A stretch of 64,000 nucleotides of DNA, from the NCBI GenBank assembly GCA_030144725.1, contig JASKMD010000016.1, positions 1,367,349-1,431,348 on the forward strand. The letters run 5' to 3'. The position numbers and the translations under genes are program-made. Each line of letters starts with the position of its first letter. Position 1 is the stretch's first letter. This DNA is from Haematococcus lacustris. Its lineage: Eukaryota > Chlorophyta > Chlorophyceae > Chlamydomonadales > Haematococcaceae. Shown piece after piece: positions 39,225 through 50,219 of this stretch. The notes under the pieces were generated by a model. It had not been told where the DNA came from. It saw only the letters and a program-made list of their open reading frames with translations, and ran no database searches.

Positions 39225-40186
39225 CTACGGGCTTGGCTCGGTGGTCAGGGTGATGGGGGGTGATGGATACGGAGATGGGTGAAGGAGAGGTAGGGGGGAG
39301 ATGGGTGAAGGAGAGGTAGGGGAGAGGTAGGAGGCGAGGAGAAGGAGAGTTAGGGGGCAGGAGGCTGATGGCAGGCTGGGAGGAGGGGCTACTGGGAGCT
39401 GGGCGGGGTAGACGAGGTTGGGAGGTGGTGGGTTAGGATGTGTTGGTGGTGGCCACGTGGCGGAGTGGTAAGCCAAGCTCAGTCGGCTCCTCGTGCACCT
39501 GTAGCCATCAGCATGTGTACCTTGTAAGCGGTATAACTTGTCACATACAAACCCAATGATTGAGTTCCATAGTGCCATGGACGCGTTACTAGTATGCTAC
39601 AAATGGTATGTGTGAGGTCAGGCTGTTTGTTCAATGGTGCAAAACATAAAGCGGATCATAGCTGGAGGACTGTGCCGCCCACCATTACAGCGATACAGCG
39701 CTGCCACACACAAACCCGGGTTCCTTCACATCCTCGCCAAGCGGCCTGCACCATCAGGAACCTCGCGCAGCCATGTTTGCCGGACTTCAGTGGTGTGCGC
39801 CACCGACATGTCGTGCATCGCTAACGGATAGCCAAGGACGTAGCTTACCGGTGTAGCTAACCACGGTCTGCGATTGGGACACATCCGGGGTCACATGTGG
39901 CTGCCCGCATCGAATGACTCCGATGGCAATTCCAGTCTTACAATAAACGCGCGTTATCGCATTGCAGCAGACGCAGCAAACGTTACATCAAATGATGGAG
40001 TAGATGGGTTGCAGTTGCATGAAGATTACCAACCCCATGTTGGGAACGCCTGACCCCCTCCCATTATCCCCCCTCCCCTGGGCCGGTCTCATCAGTTGGT
40101 GGCCCAACTCCAGTACAGGCTCGCATACTGCAACCCAGCCGCACAGTATCCCTAACGCCATTTTCGCCCGAACACCAACTCCTCCT
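39225..40186. other. Non-coding, purine-rich then unique sequence
   Basis: 39240-39440 is a GGGAGA-rich degenerate repeat. The motif TGGCGGAGTGG at 39458-39468 matches a tRNA A-box, but no matching cloverleaf was found. I see no gene in the rest. Confidence 0.4.
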
Positions 40187-40474
40187 TTAGTACAGGTCTA
40201 CCCATGCTCCATCGTAGTAAATATACCTGCCGTCGTTTACTCCGTCGGGAAGCTCGTCGTAAAACCCGCTGTAGTTGCCGTGGACCTGCTGCCGCTTCCG
40301 AGCGCGACGCCTTCTGGCCGCAATCTTCCTGCGCTTGCTCGCGCCACCCCCTAGCTCAGCCGGGCCTGTGTGGCTTATCTCCTTCGTCTCATCGCGCACC
40401 CCATCCACCTCACCACGCGGCTGTCCCTCTGCCGATGTCGTTTTGCTCCTGCTGCACAGTTCGGCCACCTGCAT
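40187..40474 (-). CDS. Small basic protein, 95 aa, unknown
   Basis: I do not recognise it. The frame from the ATG at 40474 gives a charged protein with a strongly basic stretch resembling a nuclear-localisation signal (SKRRKIAARRRRARKRQQ) and a Tyr/Trp-rich C-terminus (GRYIYYDGAWVDLY). The ATG follows no clear acceptor, and the frame is open further upstream without a Met. It could equally be the last exon of a spliced gene with an acceptor at about 40472. Composition is unlike the satellites around it. Confidence 0.4.
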   Translation of the reverse strand: MQVAELCSRSKTTSAEGQPRGEVDGVRDETKEISHTGPAELGGGASKRRKIAARRRRARKRQQVHGNYSGFYDELPDGVNDGRYIYYDGAWVDLY

Positions 40475-40707
40475 CAGCGCAGACACCAGCAAGAGGCCGA
40501 GCGGCCACGGCCTAGGGTTTGCTTGCTGGCTTTCGAAGGGACGTGCTGATGGCTTCCTCGCATCACCTCAAGGCGTCTCGACGCGGTGAGCTGCGCTGAG
40601 CATGTGCTAAGAACTCCCGGCCCAGCGAACAACTGCCGTACGAGACGAAGGCGCAACCACGCTATCATTTAGCTTGTGCACAAGCCGCTTGCGCGTTTAC
40701 AGCATAA

Positions 40708-41295
40708 ATGAAGAGTCCTTCACGGTCGACTTCACGGATTCCACGCGCTACTTATAGTAGGTCACCCCGGCCGTTAGCCCCGCCAGCCCGTGCCAGGCCT
40801 GCGCATCGCATCACGCGCAAGTGGAAGGGAGCTGAGGCTATCGCGGTAACTCACGCGCGCTACAACTCGTCCCAGATCACCGCCCGCCACCAGGTCGAAA
40901 ACAGAGATAGCGCAAACAAGCAGCGACCCACCTACAAGGGCAGGGTTCCGAGGCGCTCCGTGGCGTTCGTAGCTAAGTTCGCACCAAGGAGGCAGCCTCG
41001 TAGTGCGCCGCAGGCCATCGCAGAGCGCCGCGCTACCACGCCACGCCACTACACCACGAGACTGAGTTACGCCACGCTTCGCTCAAGTCGGTGCAAGTTG
41101 GGTGCATGGCACTGTTGTGTTTTTCGGCTCTATTGGGTTTCCCTATTGGCTCAATCTTTTCTATATTGGCTCAATTTCTGCTGCCGGTTCTGGTTGAAGG
41201 TGCCTGGCCTTGCATGTCATCTGCCCCGCCAATTCCCACTGCAGCCAACTGATCCTCCTCCATCTCTTGCTCCCAGCTCAGATGTTCAGCCCTGA
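40708..41295 (+). CDS. Arg-rich open frame, doubtful
   Basis: A 195-codon frame starts at an ATG with Ser/Arg/Pro-rich sequence, becomes basic, and ends in a hydrophobic then Pro-rich stretch. There is no family match and no splice support, and the opposite strand is also open (40774-41049). It is kept because the region is low in simple repeats. Confidence 0.2.
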   Translation: MKSPSRSTSRIPRATYSRSPRPLAPPARARPAHRITRKWKGAEAIAVTHARYNSSQITARHQVENRDSANKQRPTYKGRVPRRSVAFVAKFAPRRQPRSAPQAIAERRATTPRHYTTRLSYATLRSSRCKLGAWHCCVFRLYWVSLLAQSFLYWLNFCCRFWLKVPGLACHLPRQFPLQPTDPPPSLAPSSDVQP

Positions 41296-42012
41296 GCAAT
41301 GGCTTGTTCTGCGTTACCCTCTTGCCCTTCCACCCCAAGCACCCCCGTGCATACTCCTTCAGCACATGCACAGTCAAGGTCATGTAGGAGCTTGCAATGT
41401 GTGGTGCCTGTGCATGCAGAAGCTTCAAGCACTCAGCATCTTCCTCCTTGTCACTGGCAAGTGTCACACGTCCAAACATGGGGATGCTGCTCAGGGTAGA
41501 TGCTCCATGACACATGCACTGCCCATGTGCCTCACATACGCACATGCAGTCTCAGTCATCATGGGCGCAACCCCATCTGCAAGGAAGAACATTGCATGCA
41601 TGGCCAGTGACTCAGAGATGGTGCGCAGCAGCCTGTGGGCATCAGGGTCAGGCTTAGCACACTGCTCAATCTCCTCATCCTTCGGCACCAAACACTACCG
41701 CCACTGCACGCTCCCCCTAGTCTGATGCGCAACACTGACAGCTAGTTGTGCAGCAGGCACCACACACTTTGCATTATGCACACCTGCCAGCTGTTGAGCC
41801 TTGCATTTGGCACTGAGATCTGAGTGATCATCCAAGACTCTGGCTGCCATGCTGTGCTTGAATACCCATCCCTCAGAGTCATGGCGGCCCTTAAAATGAG
41901 ATGTGGCCCCATACGACCACCACACTGACACCCTGTACCTCATGGCCATGCGCCGGTGCAGCTGCAATGCCACTATGTCTTCGAACTGGGCTGCGCACCC
42001 ATCTGACCACAT
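41171..42012 (-). pseudogene. Degraded transposase-like region
   Basis: Successive minus-strand frames (42012-41695, 41691-41491, 41545-41171) give consecutive protein-like pieces separated by a stop and a frameshift. The first contains WSDGCAAQFED, then GATSHFKGRHDSEGW. That layout recalls the SDGCAAQ(Y/F)K...HGKG..D pattern of some eukaryotic DNA-transposon proteins, recalled without a named family. The later pieces (HRLLRTISESLAMHAMFF, ASDKEEDAECLKLLHAQ) look like real but broken coding sequence. Confidence 0.45.
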
Positions 42013-42816
42013 GCACCCTGCAACTACGGCTGGTCCATGGTCAGCTGCTGGGCACCCTGCAACTGCTGCTGGTCCAAGTTCAGCTGCTGCTGGGCGCCCT
42101 GGCCAAGGCAGCTACGTGGGTGCTTGGGGCCCCAGCATGTGCTGGCATCCCCGCTTGACTGTTGTGGTGTTGCAAGGGCTGTTTTAGGGGCTGAAAGCCA
42201 GGTGCCTAATGCACAACGAAGGTTCCTGCCACAACGGAGGTTCACGCCACTGTCACTGCCTACCCGCATGTCCACAGTCCGCAGGCATGGCGGGCATGGC
42301 GGGCATGGCGGGCGATCTGGGAGGCTTCACGGCAAAAGTTTTAGCGCACGTGAGTTAACACAATAGCCTCAGCTCCCCTCCACTAGCGCCTGGTGCGATG
42401 CGTAGGCCTGGCACAGGTTGGCGGGGCCAACGGCCGGGATGACCAGTAGGAAAACACTTCCCCTACCCCACCCTCCCACCCTCCCCATTGACATGACATG
42501 TGCAGCAGTCAGATGTAACCGCCCCGCCCTGCCCCGGCCCATCCGCCCCGCCAATTTTTCTGCCTATGCGTGGTACACATCGCCTGTCAGGCTGATTATG
42601 AAGGTGTGAAATGATGGTGTACAAACGTGTCTTGTGAGTGGTTGCAGGGGCTGAAAATACTAGACTGCTTTGCTAGATGACACCGTCAACCATTTGGCTG
42701 CATTGAGCCAGGATGACAAAAACGACTTGTGGGTCTGGCAGCTGCAATGGGGCCTTAAAGCTAATGGGAGAATTGTTGTAGAGGGAGGTGTGCCAAGGCC
42801 ATGGATAAGGAGCTCT

Positions 42817-43209
42817 TTACGTCAGCTGGTGGAAAACTGGCCAATTGAGAAAAAAATGGCTCTGGTGGTCAAAACGCCGCTGCATCGCAGCCATGTCGAG
42901 TTTCTTTGTGTTCCCTAGTTGGGCATCACGGTGAGCTCCTTGCCATGCCACGTTGTTGCTGCAGCCGCTGCATGGGCCACCGTCCCATTCTGGAGAGCTT
43001 GATGTGATTGCCAGGTAAGACCCCAAGGCATACACCAAGGATGCCATTGCCACAAGGCTTGGTGCGCCCATGTGGGCCTCATCCTTGTCCATGTCGTCGT
43101 CCATATGGGCCATGTCCTTGTCCATGTGGGCCTCGTCCTTGTGGGGCTTGTCCTTGGCTGGCAGCTCCAGCAGCCCATGCAGATCAGGCCGCATGTGACT
43201 GATTGACAC
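42817..43209 (-). CDS. Asp/Lys/His/Met-rich open frame, doubtful
   Basis: A 130-codon frame carries a short repeat of HMD/DKD units (from an imperfect GTCCATGTGGGCC-like repeat at 43070-43150), followed by non-repetitive sequence. It lies upstream of the transposase-like debris on the same strand. No family is recognised. Confidence 0.2.
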   Translation of the reverse strand: MSISHMRPDLHGLLELPAKDKPHKDEAHMDKDMAHMDDDMDKDEAHMGAPSLVAMASLVYALGSYLAITSSSPEWDGGPCSGCSNNVAWQGAHRDAQLGNTKKLDMAAMQRRFDHQSHFFLNWPVFHQLT

Positions 43210-43325
43210 TGTGGATAATCAACATGGAGCCAGCTATGTGTGCTGACCATGTGTACTGCACCCATGAGTTCAGGTGACGGCCATGCGCTGAAGCTTGTGA
43301 TGGAGGGTTTGCAGGGTTGGGCTGT

Positions 43326-44000
43326 TTAGAAGCTGCGCTGGGTGTCTTTGAAGCTGGCTGCGTCCCCAACACTGATGATGGCCCCCAGCGCGCCGGGGCT
43401 GGGCACCAGGTTCCACCCAAAATGCACTGCGTACTTGAAGCCCTTTGTGGTGTACCCCAGCTGTGAGCCTGACCTGCAGCACACAGCAGCTTTTTGACTC
43501 NNNNNNNNNNNNNNNNNNNNNNNNNNNNNNNNNNNNNNNNNNNNNNNNNNNNNNNNNNNNNNNNNNNNNNNNNNNNNNNNNNNNNNNNNNNNNNNNNNNN
43601 NNNNNNNNNNNNNNNNNNNNNNNNNNNNNNNNNNNNNNNNNNNNNNNNNNNNNNNNNNNNNNNNNNNNNNNNNNNNNNNNNNNNNNNNNNNNNNNNNNNN
43701 NNNNNNNNNNNNNNNNNNNNNNNNNNNNNNNNNNNNNNNNNNNNNNNNNNNNNNNNNNNNNNNNNNNNNNNNNNNNNNNNNNNNNNNNNNNNNNNNNNNN
43801 NNNNNNNNNNNNNNNNNNNNNNNNNNNNNNNNNNNNNNNNNNNNNNNNNNNNNNNNNNNNNNNNNNNNNNNNNNNNNNNNNNNNNNNNNNNNNNNNNNNN
43901 NNNNNNNNNNNNNNNNNNNNNNNNNNNNNNNNNNNNNNNNNNNNNNNNNNNNNNNNNNNNNNNNNNNNNNNNNNNNNNNNNNNNNNNNNNNNNNNNNNNN

Positions 44001-44037
<37 letters not shown>

Positions 44038-47000
44038 CTCTTGAACGATGACAGCACTTGAACGGCAGTTGGGCAGTTGCTGCAGCAGCAGCCTCATGGA
44101 TTTAAATACGGGAGCAACAGAAGTTGAACAGCAGTGGTACAGTAGGAGCCAACTAAGCAGATGCAGATGCAGCAGGCAGTGGTGGCGGGAGCGTTAGCAA
44201 TGGTTGGGACTTGAGCAGCGAGCAGCAGCTGCAGGCGCTCGTCACTGTGACTGCCTGCTTCGCAGTTGCCTGACAGGTTGCCTGTGTGGTGGTGGCAGTG
44301 CAGGTGGGCGGGTGATGGTACAGCATGCAGCAGGTCAAAGAGCCAATGCGAGTCAAACAGCATGAGAGCCATCGCAACAGGCCATGTGGGCACGCCCCTG
44401 CATGCCATATGGAACGCAGTCATAGGCCCGGAGGCACCTGAGGGGCTGAAGGGTATGTGGTGAGCTGGCTGTGCAGCCAACCCTGATCAATGCCACATGC
44501 AGGACAGCACAATCAGCCAGCATGCCCCTGCCACACCTGCCGCAGATGCCACCGCAATTACCCACTCAACCTGACACAAGATACCCAGACACAAACCAAC
44601 ACAAACCCACAGAACCAGAGCAATCAGGCTGAGTAAGGCCAGGCACTCGCTAAGTACGCTCAGTGCGAGCATCCCCCAGCAAACAGAGCAGACATGGGCC
44701 AGGCCAGGTCAGGGTTGCAGAGCTGACCTGGCCCAACCCCCCTGGCCCACCCCCCTGGCCCGGACCCCTGCCTGACCCTTTGCTGATCCCTTGCCTGACC
44801 CCTTGCCTGACCCCTTGCCTGACCCCTTGCCTGGACGACTTGGCTGACCCCCTCGCCCACCCTCCTCGCCCACCCCTCTCGCCCGACCCCTTCGCCCGAC
44901 CCCCTCGCCCGACCCCTTCGCCCGACCCCTTGCCCGACCCCTTGCCTGACCCCTTGCCTGACCCCTTGCCTGACCCCTTGCCTGAAAGTGGCCAGGATGT
45001 CGAGGGGCTCTCCTTGGGAGTAGGACCCAGTTGCCGGGTCCACTGTCGTCATCTTGCACCTGCAGCCAGTGACCCCCGGGCCTGCACACGCCTTGGTATG
45101 CAAGGCACATGTGATGGTGGTCACACAAATGATTCGGGTGGCAACAGTCATCGCCATCATCAATACATGGCATTGGCCTGTCTACGTGCTGCTGCTGCTG
45201 CTGCTGCAGGTGCTGCTGCTGCTGCTCTTGGGGTGGCTGCTGTGGCTGCTGCTGCTGCTGCTGTGTCTGCTGCTGCTGCTGCCACAGATGGCGACCCCAG
45301 CTGGCGGTCTTGCCTGGAGCATGGCTTTACGGACTCCAGCTCCACCACGTCTGCCATCTCAGCACCTGCCACGTCAGGCTGTGGGCTGCCAGCTGCCTTC
45401 ACTCTGGGGTGCAGCAGCACACTGCGCCATCGGTCCTCCTCCCAAGCCTCAGTGCCCTGAAGCAGCAGCAGCAGCAGCAGCAGCAGCACCAGCAGCACCA
45501 GCAGCAAGGGTCCAGGAAGGAAAGGTAGCCAGACCACCAGCATTCACAAGTATCACGCAGTTCATCAGGGACAGCCACTTGCGACAGAGCCTGAACATGC
45601 CAGTGGTGGTAGCAAACAGCCTCACCTTGAGGATGATGTTGGGTCGGAAGCGGGCCATGGGCAGGGGCAGTAGGCCGGCCATAGTGGCCGCCCCATCACT
45701 CTCAGCCAGCCTCTTGTTCAGGTCATCCAGCGCAGCCTGCAAGCATGCAAGCATGCCAGTCCTGCTGATCACCGGTCACCAACCAACTACCACCCTCCAA
45801 CTGATCCAATGACCGCCGTGGCAGTCCAGTCTTGTTGAGCATGGCAGTCAAAGTCAGTCTCAGTCATACGTCAGCCTCTGAATGTGCTTTGGAAGCTGCT
45901 TGTAGGCTAGCCAATACATGCAGCTCACTGACGTAAAAGCGGCCACATGGCACGCATAGGAAGCTGGCCTGGCCGAGGTGCACCCCCTGCTCTCTAGCTA
46001 CAGAGCGAGGGTTGCACCCCAAACAGAGCCACAGATCCGCCCGCCACAGCTGCAACAGTGAGTTGGGTCGTTGCTCAACATTCGCTGTGACAGAGTGGTC
46101 GGGGATCTATTCGGCTTGCAGTGAGGCAAAGAAGTGACTGGAACATGGTAGATATCTGCTTATGCCTAGTCCCTTCGCCCTCGTGGCCAGCAGGGTAGAG
46201 GCAAGCACAGGAAGAGGCCTGGCCTGCAAGCGACCTTGCCTTAGTGACCATGCCCCAGCCTTAGTGACCATGCCTCAGCCCTCAACGACCATGCCTCAGC
46301 CTTAGCAACCATGCCTCAGCCCTCAACGACCATGCCTCAGCCTTAGCAACCATGCCTCAGCCCTCAACGACCATGCCTCAGCCTTAGCAACCATGCCGGG
46401 TCAGCTTACCTCTGTGGCCAGCAGGATAGGGAAGCCATCAGAAAAGGCCGTGGTGCTGTCCTGGGCATACACGGGGTCAGTGGGCCTGACCACTGGCTCA
46501 GCCCCCGGCTCTGCTGCAGCCGCCGTGCCCTGGTTGCCCAAGTACCTGCAGTCCAGCACCAGCAGAAGGTGAGGTGAGCGACACGGAGCATGGGGCATTG
46601 CAGCCAAGCTTGTCGCCTTGGTGCCTGCACTTGCAGCTTGGCGCCTGCCTTTGCAGCTGCTGGACTGCTAGCTCCTGGACTGCTAGCAAAAGGCCCCTTG
46701 CGGCAGTGGCGCAATGTGGCTTGCACAGCATGAGCAGGAGGTGGCTTGCACAGCATGACGGGCTTGCATAGCATGGAGGCATGCGAGGCTGCTGTGGGCT
46801 GCTTACCGGACGAGGCGGCTGGGCACCCCCAGGTACTGCGTGAACCAGGCAGCTGCCTGCTCGCCCTCGTCCAGGCCATGGCCAGTCCACTCCCACACAG
46901 TCACTTTTCTGCAAGCAGACCACAGGAAAGCTGTATGTCCCGGATCCCAGTGTTCTGCAGTTGGTAGTTGGTGCCCATGCAATTACCTGTCTGTCCCACA

Positions 47001-47522
47001 GCGGCTTGGAATTGGCATCGGTGGGGTGCACTAGACAATAGCTACTTACCTCATGTTGTCAGCTGCAGGAGTTGCTGGCAGCTGTAAAGGCACCTGCAGC
47101 GGAGTGGCCATCCCTGGAGCCTCTACTGTCAACACCCCCTGTGTCGACTCTCGGGATATCAATGCTTCGTCTGGCAAGGACGGCACTACCTGGAATACGG
47201 GATGCAAGGAGCTGCGCAGTGGTCAGTGGGCAAGGAGTAGCGCTGTAGCCGAGGAATGGGCGAGGAGTAGCGGAGAGCCCGTACCAGTGCGAGCTTGCCA
47301 ACCTCCCTCTGAGAGATCATCTTGCCAGTACTCTCCTTGACCACCATCCATTGCCGGTCCCAGCGCAGGCCTGTGCCACATGACTAAACGGGACTGATGA
47401 TGCGTACGTATACCTCGTGAGCCCATACCGTACTGACCTGTTTCTGTGATAACCACGGCCTTGACGCTTAGGCCGCGACAGCTCTTGATTGGGTACACAT
47501 TTACGGCCGCCACCAGGGCCAT
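43326..47522 (-). CDS. MOSC-domain protein, amidoxime-reducing-component-like, 9 exons, 342 aa
   Basis: Predicted molybdenum-cofactor enzyme of the MOSC/mARC group, which reduces N-hydroxylated substrates. Exons in gene order: 47522-47438, 47370-47285, 47189-47050, 46908-46807, 46545-46410, 45736-45626, 45456-45314, 45059-44982 and 43473-43326 (TAA). All phases agree. The N-terminal MOSC beta-barrel shows VNVYPIKSCRGL and LRWDRQWMVV. The MOSC core shows MARFRPNII, EEDRWRSV, CSRCKMTTVDPATG and HFGWNL followed by GAIISVGD. In this family the second Cys of CSRC is the likely Mo ligand. The exons ending at 45314 and 44982 use GC donors. The protein starts right at the barrel, so the N-terminal membrane anchor or transit peptide of many relatives is absent or in an unseen exon. 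The N gap is in the last intron. Confidence 0.9.
43501..44000. other. Assembly gap (500 N)
   Basis: Exactly 500 N, probably a placeholder of unknown true size. It abuts a CAG array and lies inside the last intron of the MOSC gene. Confidence 0.99.
44001..44036. repeat. (CAG)n at the gap edge
   Basis: Twelve CAG units directly after the N run. The gap probably reflects a longer CAG tract that did not assemble. Confidence 0.95.
44766..44990 (-). repeat. 12-bp repeat (CCTGACCCCTTG) carrying splice-donor motifs
   Basis: Roughly a dozen full units plus diverged ones (CCCGACCCCTTCG forms), immediately 3' in gene sense of the MOSC exon ending at 44982. On the sense strand each full unit contains CAGGCAAGG, the same string used as the GC donor of that exon. 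Confidence 0.93.
45190..45287. repeat. (CTG)n array
   Basis: Interrupted CTG units in the MOSC intron 45060-45313. A further CAG run at 45459-45500 sits just upstream (gene sense) of the acceptor at 45456. Confidence 0.92.
46230..46395. repeat. About 41-bp minisatellite
   Basis: Units of CCTTAGCAACCATGCCTCAG and CCCTCAACGACCATGCCTCAG alternate about four times in the MOSC intron 45737-46409. Confidence 0.9.
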
Positions 47523-48416
47523 TGTGCCTAATCGATCAGCAAGGTTTGCACAATCCGAGGGTAGGTCTGTGTAAAATTACTAAAGTAAAAGTTGAAATTA
47601 CAATTCGAAAAGCTTTACATATCACACACCGACATGGCAACGTCATAATATTACGCACGCCGCCAGGTTTGCGACGACGTTGTGGGAACCGCAATGGGCC
47701 GCTCGTCAAGAAAGAGGTTTAGTCTGAGTTGGCTTTGAGTGGCATGCGCAGATTGTTTGCATACCAATTATACCAATGCCCTTGCTCCAGTACTTGGGAG
47801 ATGGGAAATAGGGAGAGAGAACACCTGTCTCCCACAGCAATAATGTGTTGGAGATGAGGCACAGTGGGTATTCAGTCGCTGAAGTGTCACCCTCACCGAG
47901 ACGCACAGACGGGGTTACTACAACTGTATTAAAAACAATGATGAAACGCAGTTCTCTACCTCCCCACGCATACACAAAATGAGAGAGATGTGCGCTATGC
48001 TAATTGCTGCCCACATAGTTCATTAGTGCGGCAACTATTCAACTACGTATTCTTTTGCGTAAACCCCATGTTGAGACACTCGACATGTGCCCTACCCAAC
48101 TAACGCCACATTGCAGTACTTCACATGCTCACGACCACCAATGCCTCAAAGGTCGAGAGGTCATGAGCAGCCCATGCAAGCAACACACCTTTCCATTAGC
48201 TGCCCCATGTGCAAAAGAGTTGGTTGAGCATGCAGGCGCCCCATCCGGCTTGTAAAGCACAAGTTCTAACTGCCCTACACCAGAATGCAACATGACGTAT
48301 CCAAAGAAAGCCTGCTCTCCAACCAAGCAACCAAACATGCTTGCACGGCATCACCGATGCCGGGTGCCAATGCAAAGAGGGCAGCAATGATGTGTGCAGG
48401 CAGCATCACAAGCCGT
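47523..48416. other. Intergenic region upstream of the MOSC gene
   Basis: Relatively AT-rich, low-repeat sequence between the MOSC start codon and the next candidate exon, so it should contain the MOSC promoter. I see no clear TATA box. A minus-strand frame at 48129-48338 (HSGVGQLELVLYKPDG) has some coding character but no support. Confidence 0.4.
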
Positions 48417-49750
48417 CATGGTGTGCTGGTCACGGAGCGGGTAGATGCGCTGCCAGTCAGACTGTCAGCGACATCCCACCACTTGCGACCATGCAGACTC
48501 TGCTTCCTATCGCGGCCCTTCACATCTAGTGCTCCACTGCTGCAACAGCTGCCCCACTGCTGCTGCCATGCTACACACTCTTCGCTGCCGTTCAGTGCCT
48601 TAGTGTCCCCCTCATAGCACCTCAGCGTGTTTCCCCCTCATCTCAAAGGCCTAGCCCACCCCCCATCCTCACATGGCCTAGCCCAAACAGCTGGGTGCTG
48701 GCGACTGTCATCTATCACTCTATACAACACCTGTCCTATCTTATTGGCCATCTCTGCAACTCTGAAGACAGGCGCGTGGGCTTACAGCATCTCCCTCATC
48801 GGCCCAGCGTGCAACAAATTCGTGTGGGCTTACAGCCTGTAGTCCAGGGTGCTCCAGACGCAAAGGTACATAGCCTGCAGACATCCCACAAGCAAGCAGC
48901 AGCGGGTGGACGGGCCAAGCAACTGAGTGAGGTTTGAGTGCTGGTGGTCTGGTTTGGTGTCCACTCCGCGCACCCATGCCTCTTGTGTTTTAATCCCGCA
49001 TCCTTTTGCTGCAATACCAAGTGCAGGACAAGCTGTGTTTATGATAGTGATGGTAGCTGCAGCATGTGGCTCTACCACTGCCCATGCCTTTCCCTCCTGC
49101 TATGATGCACCAGTGCAGGCAGCGCACAGCCACACAGCGCACCGCATCACCTCCACACCTGAACTGCCTACCGACAAGCTGCACACTAGTCAGCAGCTGC
49201 TGGGACCACACACAGCATACTTGCACGCAACGAGCTTTGCATTCGGTAGGGCATGCCAGCTCACCTCGACACAGAAATTACTCCCGCACCGATGTAAGGC
49301 ACTGAACTGCCTGCACAAGCACAAGGACCATGCTGTTGAGTGATGTTGCCATGGTGCTGACGGCATACTCCAGCACCCCTAGCATCAGGTAGTGACAGTG
49401 ACGACAGAATTAAACACAAGCAAGTCAGGGAAGCTCCTCAATCAGTAAAGCTGCATAGCAGGCTTGCATACTGTCCAGCTGCGCAGGAGGCTAGCAGGAG
49501 CTATTTGAACGTCATATGCGACAGCCAGCTGCTCACCTGTACCACCCTGTCTTGCAGCGTTGAGAGGTCTGAATACTCCTGGCGTGAAGCTGCTGTGTGG
49601 TACAACTCTTGCTCGATTGCTTTGACGTACTGCAGGCAACAATCCAGCTCAAGAGCGTTGCTGCCCTACCTAGGTAGTTGAGGCACAGCTCCCAGTATGC
49701 TGGCAAGGTCCGATTCAAAGCACGCATCGCTGTGGCTCAATGTTCTTGCA
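48417..49750 (-). CDS. Set of candidate exons, unidentified gene or 3' part of the RING gene
   Basis: Several minus-strand pieces look coding. One near 49750-49675 reads SDACFESDLASILGAVPQLP. Another, 49633-49552, reads VKAIEQELYHTAASRQEYSD between a CTGCAG acceptor and a GT donor. Others are near 49380-49310 (VLEYAVSTMATSLNSM) and 48850-48770 (AVSPHEFVARWADEGDAV). The last, about 48544-48417, has RKWWDVADSLTGSASTRS and ends in TGA at 48417. Phases do not all join, so no single model is offered. They may be the C-terminal exons of the RING-finger gene, whose own 3' end is unresolved, or a separate gene. Confidence 0.35.
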
Positions 49751-50185
49751 CCCGCTGTGAGTCGCACCCCTGACGGCAAAGCAGTCGCTGAGGTGCGTCA
49801 CCCCTTTCGTGACACAGCTCAGGTGCCTGTCCGTGTGCACAGCAGACACCCAACCCAAGCACTGTCACAGGAGCTGTGGGTGTGGTCCCACCATCGTCTG
49901 CTAGGGTGCTATGGGCTGCCGTGTGACTCACCTTTAGTATTGCGGCCCGTGGGTGCTTGGATCCCAGTTGCTGGGCAAAATGTGTGACAAAGGTGGAGGC
50001 CACAGCACTGCTGCAGGCGGCACGGATGGCCTTGTCCTGCTCGACTGCATGCCATGGCTGGGTCTGTCTGGACCTCTCATGCAGTGAGGGCAGGGGGAGG
50101 ACCGCATCCCTGTCAGGTGATGGGTCTCCTGCTTGATGCAGCTGTTGCTGTTGGGGGTGAGGAGGTGGCTGCGGTGGCAGGTGGA

Positions 50186-50219
<34 letters not shown>

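Noticed and set aside
39451..39580. tRNA-Ser/Leu or tRNA-derived SINE
   Set aside because: TGGCGGAGTGG fits an A-box, but I found no proper B-box at the right distance and no paired acceptor stem.
44660..45163. RQGV-repeat protein
   Set aside because: The frame is open because the 12-bp repeat preserves phase. The last in-phase join (exon 44982 to exon 43473) skips it, though partial use is raised as a finding.
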